Source: Microcaldota archaeon
GTDB lineage: Archaea; Micrarchaeota; Micrarchaeia; Micrarchaeales; Micrarchaeaceae
Assembly (NCBI GenBank): GCA_021816885.1
Contig: JAKAWS010000002.1
Span: 1-64,000, forward strand
Direction: 5' to 3'
Length of the DNA stretch: 64,000 nt
Shown here: in pieces, positions 23,858-32,158 of the stretch
Layout of the letters: each line of letters opens with the position of its first letter
Numbering within the stretch: the stretch's first letter is position 1
Translations under genes and position numbers: made by a program
Notes under the pieces: model-generated
Databases searched by the model: none
Told to the model about the DNA's origin: nothing
Seen by the model: the letters and a program-made list of their open reading frames with translations, nothing else

Positions 23858-23940
23858 TTACGTCCCCATATTGAAAAATATGGTCGACACCCTATTCTCA
23901 TCCACCCAGAGGCGTATCATGTATACGCCTCATATCTTTT
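23858..23940 (+). ncRNA. Candidate small non-coding RNA with two hairpins
   Basis: About 25 nt after the TATA box at 23832 a non-coding stretch begins. It folds into hairpin 1 (CCATATT-GAAA-AATATGG, 23866-23883) and hairpin 2 (GAGGCGTAT-CATGT-ATACGCCTC, 23909-23931, 9-bp perfect stem), followed by atatctttt. This looks like a promoter-transcript-terminator unit of about 80 nt. Alternatively hairpin 2 is only the shared terminator between the convergent TBP and TrmI genes. It overlaps the TrmI stop codon. Confidence 0.35.
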
Positions 23941-24511
23941 CCTTGTTCAATTTTCCAAAGACAAGATAAGCTGTATGCCAAATTCCTTTGGTGGAAGGTC
24001 TGACTCCAGCATCCCTGACAAGAATGTCTCTTACTATGACCTCGACGGTGTACACTCCGTCGAAATGATATTTTTCCATTTTCGAGACAAACGCCTTGAC
24101 CTGCTCCATGTGCGGCAGATATCCCACGAGCACGCCACCGCTCCTCAGCGCCTTGGCCGCATGCCTTACCACTTTATCCGAACCGGGCATATCCAGTACG
24201 ACAATGTCCACATCCCTCTCTCTGATTCCTTTTGTGACGTCAGCGTCCTTTATCTCGACGTTGTCCAGACCAAGCATCGCTATGTTTCTCTTAGCTATTG
24301 CGGCAAACTCGCTGCGTATCTCATAGCTGTATACCTTCTTTGCTACTCTCCCTAGGGAAACCGCAAGCCATCCGCTTCCCGTACCTGCATCTACGCATAT
24401 GCTATCCTTTCCGACTCCGGCATAACTTATTATTATTCCTATGTCTTTAGGTAGGATTATCTGCGGACCTCTCTTTAGTTTGCTATATATGCCAGGAAGT
24501 AACACATCCAT
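23930..24511 (-). CDS. trmI: tRNA (adenine-N1)-methyltransferase TrmI, short form
   Basis: A 193-aa SAM-dependent enzyme that makes m1A at positions 57/58 of tRNA. It has the Rossmann motif VDAGTGSGWLAVSLGRVAKKVYSYE (about 40-64), then NVEIKDADVT, VVLDMPGS (motif IV) and VRPSTKGIWHTAYLVF at the C-terminus. Family members are about 250 aa; this one lacks most of the N-terminal beta-barrel and begins close to GPQIILPKDIGIII. It follows the topoisomerase I gene by one base on the same strand (ATG 24511, topA stop 24512). Confidence 0.88.
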   Translation of the reverse strand: MDVLLPGIYSKLKRGPQIILPKDIGIIISYAGVGKDSICVDAGTGSGWLAVSLGRVAKKVYSYEIRSEFAAIAKRNIAMLGLDNVEIKDADVTKGIRERDVDIVVLDMPGSDKVVRHAAKALRSGGVLVGYLPHMEQVKAFVSKMEKYHFDGVYTVEVIVRDILVRDAGVRPSTKGIWHTAYLVFGKLNKEKI

Positions 24512-26671
24512 TCAATCCCCCACGATCCTCTTTTTGGTCCTGGCCCTCTTCACGGTTTCTTTCTTGCCGGTTTCCTTCTTAGAGTCCTTCGATACCTCTT
24601 TCTCCTTCTTTTTCTTCGCGTTCGGGAATATTATCGTGTGTTTTGTGCATGCAGGGTCAAGGTCCATGTCAAACGGCGGTTTGCCCTTCCTTATTATCCT
24701 TATCATAGGCGTGTTGCATCCATCGCAAACATTCTCCGTCGGCAGTATCTTCGCGTCTTGCGGGAGCGGGTAGGTGTTCGTGCAATTCGGATATCCGGAA
24801 CACGCAACGAACTGTTTTCCTATCTTGGACTTTCTTATGACGAGCTCTTTCCCGCACTTCGGGCACTTTCCGATCGCGTTGGCATCGATAAAGCTCGCAC
24901 CCATCTCCTTGGCTATCCTCTCCTTGTTGTTGTCGAACGTCTCTATTGCCTTTAAGAGTATCTCCTTCCCCTCTTTTATGACTTCGGCTTCGCTCTTCTT
25001 ACCTTTTGATATGAGGTCCATATCCTCCTCTAGCTGCCTTGTCGTGTCTATGCTCATTATCATACTGCAGTTCTTGGACAGCGCCTTGTATACAGTCATG
25101 CCGAACTTTGTGACGTTTATCGGATTCCCCTCGAGGTAGTTCCTTTTGAAAAGCGTGTCTATTATGCTCGCTCTCGTTGCCTTCGTTCCAAGGTTTATCC
25201 TCTCAAGCTCCGCAATAAGGCTGGCCTTTGTGAAACGCCTCTTCGGTTTTGTTTCCTGTTCATCAAGCTCTACGCTGCCATCAATTCTGCGGCGCTCGCC
25301 TTCCACGAAAGCTTCTATGCTTCCGTTCTTCTCTTCTCCTTTTACGAAATGATAAACGTCCATCCATCCTCTCTTCAAGATGGTTGTGCCTGACGCCGAA
25401 TAGCGTTCTTTTCCGATGTCTGCCTTTACCACAAACTTCACCATGTCAGCCGGCTCGCCAAAACAGGCTAGGAACCTTCTGGTGACTAGGTCGTATAGTG
25501 CGCTCTCATCCTTAGAGAGACTCTTCGGCTCGATCCCTGTAGGGAATATCGCAGGATGCGCCTCGTCCGTCTTTTTGCCCTGGATAGGCCTGAATGCCTT
25601 TCTTGCGATAATCGCCTCCGAATACTTCTTGTAGATGCCGTTCTTGCCTATCTCCTCTATTATCCGCTGCAGGCCTAGCGTTGGCGGAAGTTTCTGGGAG
25701 GCAGTCCTTGGGTAAGAAATGTAAGAGCGTTCGTAGAGAGACTGCGCCACAGAAAGAGTCACGGACGGATCCATCTTAAGAATCCTGCTTGCCTCTAACT
25801 GCAAGGATGTAAGGTCAAACGCAGGATACGGATATCTTTTTGTCTCCTCCCTGCCCACACTTTTTATGAGCACTGCCTCTTTATTCTGTTCAGACTCGTT
25901 CAGCGCGCTTTCTGCCTCTTTCTTATCGAATATCTCCCCCCGCTCGTTCACAAACCTGGTGCTGTTGACGTTCGCGTATAGCTTCCAATAAGGCTCGGGC
26001 TTGAAGTGCTCTATCTCTGCTTCTCTTTCTGCAAGGACGCTAAGGGTGGGTCCCTGCACCCTCCCGATGCTAAGCGCCTTTCCCTTCTCGTACTTTCTAA
26101 GCGCGCTTGTCAGTGCCCTGCTTAAGTTTATCCCCCAGAGCCAGTCTATTATGTGCCTTGCCTCGCCAGCATAGAAGTTATCTATATCTATTTCTCCCAC
26201 ATCCGAGTACGCGTTCAGCAAGTCGGGTGTGGTAGTAGTGGAGAATTTCATACGGCGGGATGCACTGCTGGCACGCACAGGCGCCCCTCCAGTCACATCC
26301 TTTATTATATTGGTGCCTATCACTGTTCCCTCAAGGTCGTAGTCGCAGGCGTTTATGAAGATGTCGCACTTCCTTCCCACATCCCTTATCACATCCAAAT
26401 AGCCTTTCGTGAAATACGACGACTGGTTTACTTTGTAAGAGGGCTCCCATTTGACATCAAGCACAGGGTAGTCATGGCTCCCGCCATTCTGGCTTATTGT
26501 AAAGAGATGTCCGACAGCCGCAACCACATAGATGTTCGCCTCCGGTCTCTCTACATAGTAATACCCAACTTTCCCGCTGCCGAGCCGCTTCGGGCTACCA
26601 TTGCTCAACGCTATGGCTATCCTAAGCGCCACACTCGGCTTTTCCGCTATAAGCAAAATGTTGTGCGACAT
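24512..26671 (-). CDS. topA: DNA topoisomerase I (type IA)
   Basis: A 719-aa enzyme that relaxes negative supercoils by single-strand passage. TOPRIM domain at the N-terminus (ILLIAEKPSVALRIA; NACDYDLEGTVIG with the DxD-E metal site, about 106-118), then the gate domains, the catalytic tyrosine in YISYPRTASQKLP (about 317) and the KLSIGRVQGPTLS-type helix (KALSIGRVQGPTL). The C-terminal third has one four-Cys zinc ribbon (CPKC … CSGYPNC), a second CxxC pair (CDGC, with C at DPAC) and a long lysine-rich tail. It overlaps neither neighbour and follows a small membrane protein gene by 3 bp. Confidence 0.94.
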   Translation of the reverse strand: MSHNILLIAEKPSVALRIAIALSNGSPKRLGSGKVGYYYVERPEANIYVVAAVGHLFTISQNGGSHDYPVLDVKWEPSYKVNQSSYFTKGYLDVIRDVGRKCDIFINACDYDLEGTVIGTNIIKDVTGGAPVRASSASRRMKFSTTTTPDLLNAYSDVGEIDIDNFYAGEARHIIDWLWGINLSRALTSALRKYEKGKALSIGRVQGPTLSVLAEREAEIEHFKPEPYWKLYANVNSTRFVNERGEIFDKKEAESALNESEQNKEAVLIKSVGREETKRYPYPAFDLTSLQLEASRILKMDPSVTLSVAQSLYERSYISYPRTASQKLPPTLGLQRIIEEIGKNGIYKKYSEAIIARKAFRPIQGKKTDEAHPAIFPTGIEPKSLSKDESALYDLVTRRFLACFGEPADMVKFVVKADIGKERYSASGTTILKRGWMDVYHFVKGEEKNGSIEAFVEGERRRIDGSVELDEQETKPKRRFTKASLIAELERINLGTKATRASIIDTLFKRNYLEGNPINVTKFGMTVYKALSKNCSMIMSIDTTRQLEEDMDLISKGKKSEAEVIKEGKEILLKAIETFDNNKERIAKEMGASFIDANAIGKCPKCGKELVIRKSKIGKQFVACSGYPNCTNTYPLPQDAKILPTENVCDGCNTPMIRIIRKGKPPFDMDLDPACTKHTIIFPNAKKKKEKEVSKDSKKETGKKETVKRARTKKRIVGD

Positions 26672-26674
26672 CCC

Positions 26675-26929
26675 TCATCTTCTCTTTCTCCTACTGTGTA
26701 CTTTTCTTGCTCCGAGGCCCAGCGGCGCCGCATCCCCAACGGACTTTGCCAGTGCATGTGGCTCTTTCGATATCATCCAGAAATTGACTATCCCGAAGAT
26801 AATAGCGACGACAGCAACCAAATAGAAGAGATAGCTTCCTCCTGTATATATAAATATTATCACAGCAACCAGTATCAGTGCCAAGGTTAATACTGAAAAA
26901 CGCAGCTGGTTTGTCATCTGAACCATCAT
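26675..26929 (-). CDS. Small two-helix membrane protein
   Basis: 84 aa (or 80 aa from the ATG at 26917). Two membrane helices (about 11-29 and 33-52) and a positively charged tail GARKVHSRRKRR that should face the cytoplasm. No family recognised. It is directly upstream of topA, 3 bp apart, in the same orientation. It starts only 13-25 bp from the divergent SMR gene; a TATA-like tgtatatatcc for this gene lies inside the first codons of that gene. Confidence 0.65.
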   Translation of the reverse strand: MMVQMTNQLRFSVLTLALILVAVIIFIYTGGSYLFYLVAVVAIIFGIVNFWMISKEPHALAKSVGDAAPLGLGARKVHSRRKRR

Positions 26930-26942
26930 ATCACGCGGTTAA

Positions 26943-27302
26943 ATGGATATATACATAATCATATTTATAACACTTATCGCTTCTCTAATCGTTTCTGCAT
27001 CGCAGATACTGTTCAAGAGGGGAGTGTCCGGGAAGAGATTCAGTCCAAGGAATATAATACCTACAATACTCAGATCAAGGCTGATGCTGATTGGGGCGCT
27101 GGGCTATTTCATAAGCCTCGTGATATACCTCTACGCGCTGAAAGCGGCTCCTCTTTCGGTGGTATACCCTATATTTGCGAGCAGTTTCATTTTCGTCACT
27201 ATATTCTCGGCGGCATTCCTGGGGGAGCGCCTATCAAAGGGGAGGGCGGCCGGCATACTCCTGATATTCCTTGGCATACTCATAATAGCGGTATCATACT
27301 GA
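26943..27302 (+). CDS. Small multidrug resistance (SMR/EamA-like) membrane protein, subunit 1
   Basis: A 119-aa four-helix transporter subunit. The first helix lacks the EmrE-type Glu and has SASQILFKRG instead, as in EamA-half/ArnE-F flippase-like proteins. The segment LKAAPLSVVYPIFASSFIFVTIFSA matches helix 3, and GERLSKGRAAGILLIFLGILIIA helix 4. It is followed after 4 bp by a second gene of the same type, so a heterodimer (ArnE/ArnF- or EbrA/B-like) is likely, exporting or flipping a small or lipid-linked substrate. Confidence 0.8.
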   Translation: MDIYIIIFITLIASLIVSASQILFKRGVSGKRFSPRNIIPTILRSRLMLIGALGYFISLVIYLYALKAAPLSVVYPIFASSFIFVTIFSAAFLGERLSKGRAAGILLIFLGILIIAVSY

Positions 27303-27306
27303 TTGT

Positions 27307-27627
27307 ATGTCAATAAAGTCTGCAAACATAGGTTTTCTGGCGCTTTCGACGCTGATGGGAGCGGCAGCGCAGCTTGTCTTCAAGATATCCTTATCAGATG
27401 GGATGCTAGATCTCTTAATCTTAGGGATTCTTACATACCTTGCCTCAAGCCTCCTCTATTTCTATGTGATATCGCGCGCACATCTGAGCTGGGCATACGG
27501 AGTGGGGGGACTAAGCTACATATTCGCGGTGGTGCTGGGAGCGTTGTTCATAGAGCAGGTGCCTGTAATCAGATGGGTAGGTGTGATGGCAATAACTGCG
27601 GGGGTGTTGGCGGTAGCGGTAAGCTGA
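27307..27627 (+). CDS. SMR/EamA-like membrane protein, subunit 2
   Basis: 106 aa with four helices: FLALSTLMGAAAQLVFKISL, LLILGILTYLASSLLYFYVI, SWAYGVGGLSYIFAVVLGAL and VGVMAITAGVLAVAVS. The YVISRAHLSWAYG part corresponds to the conserved helix 2-3 turn of SMR proteins. It starts 4 bp after subunit 1. Charges in the loops differ between the two subunits, as expected for a dual-topology heterodimer; this is inference. An inverted repeat (AGGCAG-T6-CTGCCT, 27663-27680) follows the stop. Confidence 0.8.
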   Translation: MSIKSANIGFLALSTLMGAAAQLVFKISLSDGMLDLLILGILTYLASSLLYFYVISRAHLSWAYGVGGLSYIFAVVLGALFIEQVPVIRWVGVMAITAGVLAVAVS

Positions 27628-27662
27628 AGTGGTCAGAAGTATTGTGACATCGCTGCCGATAG

Positions 27663-27680
27663 AGGCAGTTTTTTCTGCCT
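27663..27680. terminator. Inverted repeat AGGCAG-T6-CTGCCT
   Basis: Perfect 6-bp stem with a T6 loop, 36 bp after the SMR subunit 2 stop and 35 bp before the convergent gene stop at 27715. Probably separates the two convergent transcripts. Confidence 0.4.
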
Positions 27681-27714
27681 AAAAATAGCTGTAAAACTTT
27701 CAAGGAAAGCTATA

Positions 27715-28089
27715 TTATGTTTTTGATGTCTCTTCAATTTCTTTGAGTTTCGCATAAATTTTTTCTAAATGCGTTTCTTGAAATAAGGATTCAAAATATA
27801 ATTCTGCACTTTCCGGAGAATTTTTAATTTCTTTAATGTACTCATCTTTGAGTGCTTTATTATTATCTTTATCACTGTAGACAAAACCAACCCCGAACCA
27901 TAATTCGTCTATTTCGGTTCCGGTCAGTTTTCTTATTCTATTGACAATCTCGGTTTTTTCATTATATGTCAATTTTTCTCTGAACTCGTTGGTAATCATT
28001 TTACTGGTACTTTCTTCTGTTTTCATTATCTTCACTAAAACGGTAGGTTTCTCAGATCCCTCTGCCCTCTCCCTAAATAGACACGTCAT
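27715..28089 (-). CDS. Unknown protein of the IDELWF/KDNNKAL family (copy 2)
   Basis: 124 aa from the first ATG; 103 aa if it starts at the ATG at 28026, which gives a product aligning end-to-end with copy 1 at 22020-22349. Shared blocks: TNE-REKL, RIR-L, IDELWF, GFVY, KDNNKAL, SLF-E. A TATA-like aatttatatat overlaps the first ATG, which favours the later start. AT-rich. It stands alone here, between the SMR pair and the ATP synthase operon, with no homologue of the partner found beside copy 1. Confidence 0.65.
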   Translation of the reverse strand: MTCLFRERAEGSEKPTVLVKIMKTEESTSKMITNEFREKLTYNEKTEIVNRIRKLTGTEIDELWFGVGFVYSDKDNNKALKDEYIKEIKNSPESAELYFESLFQETHLEKIYAKLKEIEETSKT

Positions 28090-28135
28090 ATATAAATTCC
28101 TTTCACATATATATTACGAATCTTAGGTGTTGATT

Positions 28136-28366
28136 ATGGTAGTAGCGACTGTGAGTCCTTTGTATGCCGTAGCGGCCTCGATTGCGATCGCCGGCGGTCT
28201 TATAGGGACAGGAATGGCGCAGCAGGGAATAGGCGCTGCGGGTATGGGTATAATAGCGGAAAAGCCGGAAAAGTTCGGACAGGTCCTGTTCTTCTTTGTG
28301 ATACCGGAGACTCTGTGGATAATAGGATTCGTTCTGGGACTGATACTGCTGTTGCAGATACTGTGA
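28136..28366 (+). CDS. atpK: A-type ATP synthase subunit K (c-ring proteolipid)
   Basis: A 76-aa two-helix proteolipid forming the rotor ring. Helix 1 is LYAVAASIAIAGGLIGTGMA with a glycine-rich face; helix 2 is VLFFFVIPETLWIIGFVLGL with the ion-carrying glutamate (PET, near residue 62). A single hairpin, not a duplicated one. The frame opens with GTG at 28127, but the ATG at 28136 is preceded by aGGTGt at good spacing. First gene of the operon K-E-C-F-A-B-D-x-H-I. TATA-like runs lie at 28088-28116. Confidence 0.93.
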   Translation: MVVATVSPLYAVAASIAIAGGLIGTGMAQQGIGAAGMGIIAEKPEKFGQVLFFFVIPETLWIIGFVLGLILLLQIL

Positions 28367-28376
28367 GAGGGATTGG

Positions 28377-29018
28377 ATGGCTCTGGAGGACATAATAAAG
28401 AGCGTAGATATAGAGGCAAAACGAAAGGCCGAAGATATAATGCAACGCGGCTGCATTGAGTCAGAGAGGATTCTCGATGCTGCCAGACAGAAGGCAGAAA
28501 CCGACCTTGCCTCCGCATCAAAACAGGCTGCTCAAGACGCTGAATCCAGAAAATCGATCTCCCTCCTATCCAAACGGATGGATCTGCGGAGGGAGTATTA
28601 CAGTGAACTCAACAGAAGGATAAACGAAGGAAAGGAGCACATCCGCGACTCTTTCGCAGAGTTCAGAAACACCGAGACGTACAAAATGATGCTTCAGCTC
28701 TTGTACGACAAAGCGGTATCCAACTTGGGGGAGGAATGCTCGATGAGGATACGCGAAGCCGACATAAAATCAATAAAGGCGTCGCAGAAGACCAAAATCG
28801 TGACAGACAATACGTTCGAGGGCGGCATAGTGTGCACATCTTCGAATGGCTCATCTATGGTCGATTACTCTCTCTCAAGCATAATGGACGAGGTTGCCGT
28901 GAAGATAGAGCCTTCCTTTTCCGACCTGATATCCAATGGAGATAACGGAGCACAGCAACATAGCGCCTCCGCACGCGCACGGCACGCCGCTCAAAGCCGC
29001 ATGTCCAGTAAAAAGTGA
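28377..29018 (+). CDS. atpE: A-type ATP synthase subunit E (peripheral stalk)
   Basis: A 213-aa coiled-coil stator protein that pairs with subunit H. The N-terminal long helix (DIIKSVDIEAKRKAEDIMQR … ILDAARQKAETDLA) is followed by a globular C-terminal domain (ETYKMMLQLLYDKAVSNLG; GGIVCTSSNGSSMVDYSLSS). The C-terminal about 25 residues after DLISNGDNG are an unusual Ala/Ser/Arg-rich tail. It is 10 bp after atpK and 4 bp before atpC. Confidence 0.92.
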   Translation: MALEDIIKSVDIEAKRKAEDIMQRGCIESERILDAARQKAETDLASASKQAAQDAESRKSISLLSKRMDLRREYYSELNRRINEGKEHIRDSFAEFRNTETYKMMLQLLYDKAVSNLGEECSMRIREADIKSIKASQKTKIVTDNTFEGGIVCTSSNGSSMVDYSLSSIMDEVAVKIEPSFSDLISNGDNGAQQHSASARARHAAQSRMSSKK

Positions 29019-29022
29019 TGGG

Positions 29023-30078
29023 ATGGATAACACCTATACCGGGAAATACGGCGGCCTTCGCGCCGCCAGTCTGAACCTCCTCAGCGAAGAATTCATCGAA
29101 GACATTGCAAAAAGGGAAAGTTCCGACTTCATACCGACTCTATCGCAGACCGGCTATAAGGAAGAGATTGACCGTCTTATAAACGCGTATCCGATGCCTG
29201 ATTCTGTAGAGCTTATAATAAACAGCCATATGGTGGGGATGCTCTCCAAAGCGTACGCTGCGATGCCGCCGCTCGCAAGGGACTTCATATACGCTTACAC
29301 CAGGAAATGGGACATAGAGAACATAAAGGTAATACTCTCTGCGAAAGTATCCGGATATGAGATAGGGCAGACTGAGGCTTTCCTTGTAGTGCAGAAAGGA
29401 ATGCCGATATCTCCGATAAGCGGCACTATAACATCCCAACAGTACTCGGAGATAATCGGCCAGAGCGGAGTGGAGGAAATAATAAACTCTCTTGTGCGGT
29501 TCGGCTACGGTGCCGTGATGCTCAAGAGCATAGACGATTACAGGAGCACCCATGACCTCTCGTCAATACTTCTCTCTCTTGACATGTATTACTATCAGAA
29601 CCTGGTGGGTAGTCTAAGGTTTTATAACGGAGACGAGGGACAGGTGGCCGAATTCGTCCGGGAGCTGATAGACTGGAAGAACGTAATCTCTGTGATAAAA
29701 GCGATACAGTTCGGAAAACTAGACGCAAAGGGATTTTTCATAAGCGGCGGCAGCATAAATGAGTCGCAGATATATTCGATGCTGGGGAAGGAAATCGGGG
29801 CGCTAAAGGGAGAGATCCCTTTCGATATAGATTGGGCATTCGAAGCCTACAGGTCTGATCCGCTAATCACATACATAGATACCGCAATAAGGCGTAGCAT
29901 ATACCTCAAGTATCTTAAGCTGTTCGGATCATCCCCTTCCTCTCTCTCATATATAATGAGGTTCATACTAAGATGTGAGATAGAACGGGATGAGCTGCGT
30001 TCAATATGGCTGAGCAAGCATTACGGGATCACAGGGCAAAGAGCAGAATCCGCACTTATGACAAGACACATAAAGTGA
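29023..30078 (+). CDS. atpC: A-type ATP synthase subunit C
   Basis: A 351-aa V/A-ATPase subunit C/d protein that couples the central stalk to the c-ring. Helical throughout with NLLSEEFIEDIAKRES, RKWDIENIKVILSAKVSG (typical W-D-NIK motif), VVQKGMPISPI, REL-IDWKNVISVIKAI and IRRSIYLKYLKLF. The frame extends upstream to 28936 inside atpE; I use the ATG at 29023, which gives the family length and is 4 bp after the atpE stop. Confidence 0.92.
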   Translation: MDNTYTGKYGGLRAASLNLLSEEFIEDIAKRESSDFIPTLSQTGYKEEIDRLINAYPMPDSVELIINSHMVGMLSKAYAAMPPLARDFIYAYTRKWDIENIKVILSAKVSGYEIGQTEAFLVVQKGMPISPISGTITSQQYSEIIGQSGVEEIINSLVRFGYGAVMLKSIDDYRSTHDLSSILLSLDMYYYQNLVGSLRFYNGDEGQVAEFVRELIDWKNVISVIKAIQFGKLDAKGFFISGGSINESQIYSMLGKEIGALKGEIPFDIDWAFEAYRSDPLITYIDTAIRRSIYLKYLKLFGSSPSSLSYIMRFILRCEIERDELRSIWLSKHYGITGQRAESALMTRHIK

Positions 30079-30082
30079 ATCA

Positions 30083-30403
30083 ATGGATGGAAAAATTGCG
30101 ATTATCGCGGAAAGGTACATAAGTATGGGCTTTGAGCTTGTAGGCTTAAGGGACGTTTTTATAAAGAGCGGCGACGAGGCCGTATCAACGCTCGAAAAAC
30201 TTATTCCTGAAAAGGAATATGCCCTTATCGTGTGCGAAGAGAAGATTCAGGCAAAGATAGTTCCGGCAAGGCTTAGGGAGCTAGAAACCTCGATCGCCCC
30301 TCTTATAGTTTTTATCCCTTCCTCAAAGAACGAAGGCGGCGCAGAGACAGTAAGGCACATGGCCAAAAGGGTTCTCGGAGTTAACATAGGTGAGACCAAA
30401 TGA
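30083..30403 (+). CDS. atpF: A-type ATP synthase subunit F
   Basis: A 106-aa Rossmann-like central-stalk subunit. KIAIIAERYISMGFELVGLR and EYALIVCEEKIQAKI, then APLIVFIPSSK near the end of the core, all match subunit F. Its stop overlaps the atpA start by ATGA, and it follows atpC by 4 bp. Confidence 0.92.
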   Translation: MDGKIAIIAERYISMGFELVGLRDVFIKSGDEAVSTLEKLIPEKEYALIVCEEKIQAKIVPARLRELETSIAPLIVFIPSSKNEGGAETVRHMAKRVLGVNIGETK

Positions 30404-32145
30404 GCGAAGGAAAGATATATCGTGTATCGGGGCCGGTCGTGATAGCGCTCGGTCTCGATAATCCAAGCATGTACGACGTTGTCAAGGTTGGAAAATTAGG
30501 CCTTATCGGAGAGATAATAAAACTTGATGGCGACCAGGCGGTAATACAGGTATACGAGGACACTACAGGAATAAGGCCCGGGGAGTCCGTGGTAAACACA
30601 CATTTGCAGCTCTCAGTAGATCTTGGTCCGGGTCTTCTCGGTTCTATATACGATGGCATACAACGTCCTCTCGATAAGATAAAGGAGCAGAGCGGAGATT
30701 TCATAGAGCGGGGAGCGAGCGCTCCTTCTCTAGATCAAACTAAAGCTTGGCATTTCGTTCCGACGGCAAAGAACGGAAGCGAAGTTTCGTCCGGGAGCGT
30801 CATAGGGGAAGTCGCAGAGACAGAACTCGTTCTTCACAAGATAATGGTGCCGGCAGGCCTTGAAGGAAAGATAATGGGGCTCAGCGAAGGAGATTACACA
30901 ATAAATCAGAAGATAGGCGAGGTAGTCAAAGGGGAACTAAAGACTGCGATAACACTCTCACAAAGGTGGAATGTGAGGTCGCACAGGCCTGTGAGGGAGA
31001 AGATCGCGCCACACAAACCTCTGATTACAGGGCAGAGGGTGATAGATTCGCTGTTCCCTGTAGCGAAAGGAGGGACCGCAGCGGTCCCGGGTCCGTTCGG
31101 CTCCGGCAAGACCGTAATACAGCAGCAGCTGGCAAAATGGTCGGACGCAGATGTCATCGTGTATGTCGGCTGCGGCGAGCGGGGAAACGAGATGGCAGAC
31201 ATACTGATGAGCTTCCCAAAGCTGCTCGATCCGAAATCAGGCAAACCAATAATGGACAGGACGATACTGATAGCTAACACATCCAATATGCCTGTCGCAG
31301 CCAGAGAGGCAAGCATATACACAGGAATAACCATCGCAGAGTATTACAGGGACATGGGATACAGCGTAGCTCTCATGTCGGACAGCACCTCAAGATGGGC
31401 AGAGGCGCTGAGAGAGATATCCGGACGTTTAGAGGAGATGCCGGGAGAGGAGGGATATCCAGCCTACCTCGGAAGAAGAATTGCGGAGTTCTACGAGCGC
31501 GCTGGGATGTCGATTCTCCTTAACGGAGAGACAGGCTCTATCACGGTAATAGGGGCAGTATCTCCGCCAGGCGGAGATGTATCAGAACCGGTCTCCCAGA
31601 ATACCCTAAGGGCGACGAGGGTATTCTGGGCGCTAGATTCTGCGCTCGCAAACGCCCGCCACTTCCCAGCGATAAACTGGCTGAACAGCTATTCATTATA
31701 CACCGACGATCTCAAGGACTGGTACAGCAAGAACGTCGCTGAGGACTGGGAGTCGCTGTACAAGAGGTGCATGTCTATACTGCAGAAGGAGGCAGAGATA
31801 AAGGATGTAGTGCAGCTTGTGGGCTATGACGCGCTTCCGGAGGATGATAAGATAACCCTCTATACTGCGCAGTCCATAAGGGAAGACTTCCTGCAGCAGA
31901 GTGCGTTCGACGAGGTCGACACATACACAACGATAAAGAAGCAAGGTCTCATGCTAAGGACGATAATATCTCTAGATGACGCTTACCGATTTGCGCTGTC
32001 GCACGGCACTTCAGCAGAAGAGCTGCGGAAGAGCCCGATAAAACAGAGAATATCACGGATGAAGTTTGTGAAAGAGGATGAGATAGAGGGTTTCTGTTCC
32101 GAAACAGCGGCGGAGATTGCAGCCATCGGAAAAAAGAGGACTTGA
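30400..32145 (+). CDS. atpA: A-type ATP synthase catalytic subunit A
   Basis: A 581-aa catalytic subunit. Beta-barrel N-terminus ([16 protein letters not shown]), the A-type non-homologous insert (about 110-190), P-loop GPFGSGKTV (about 230-238), [13 protein letters not shown] with the catalytic Glu, [37 protein letters not shown] and [13 protein letters not shown]. No intein. Full length and apparently functional. Confidence 0.97.
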   Translation: MSEGKIYRVSGPVVIALGLDNPSMYDVVKVGKLGLIGEIIKLDGDQAVIQVYEDTTGIRPGESVVNTHLQLSVDLGPGLLGSIYDGIQRPLDKIKEQSGDFIERGASAPSLDQTKAWHFVPTAKNGSEVSSGSVIGEVAETELVLHKIMVPAGLEGKIMGLSEGDYTINQKIGEVVKGELKTAITLSQRWNVRSHRPVREKIAPHKPLITGQRVIDSLFPVAKGGTAAVPGPFGSGKTVIQQQLAKWSDADVIVYVGCGERGNEMADILMSFPKLLDPKSGKPIMDRTILIANTSNMPVAAREASIYTGITIAEYYRDMGYSVALMSDSTSRWAEALREISGRLEEMPGEEGYPAYLGRRIAEFYERAGMSILLNGETGSITVIGAVSPPGGDVSEPVSQNTLRATRVFWALDSALANARHFPAINWLNSYSLYTDDLKDWYSKNVAEDWESLYKRCMSILQKEAEIKDVVQLVGYDALPEDDKITLYTAQSIREDFLQQSAFDEVDTYTTIKKQGLMLRTIISLDDAYRFALSHGTSAEELRKSPIKQRISRMKFVKEDEIEGFCSETAAEIAAIGKKRT

Positions 32146-32158
32146 GGGGACTGAGCAT

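Noticed and set aside
24441-26671. Reverse gyrase possibility for the topoisomerase
   Set aside because: The type IA protein is 719 aa and lacks an N-terminal SF2 helicase domain, so it is ordinary topoisomerase I.
26153-26890. 245-aa plus-strand frame antisense to topA
   Set aside because: Spans the topA 5' end and the small membrane gene on the other strand; no family features or start signals.
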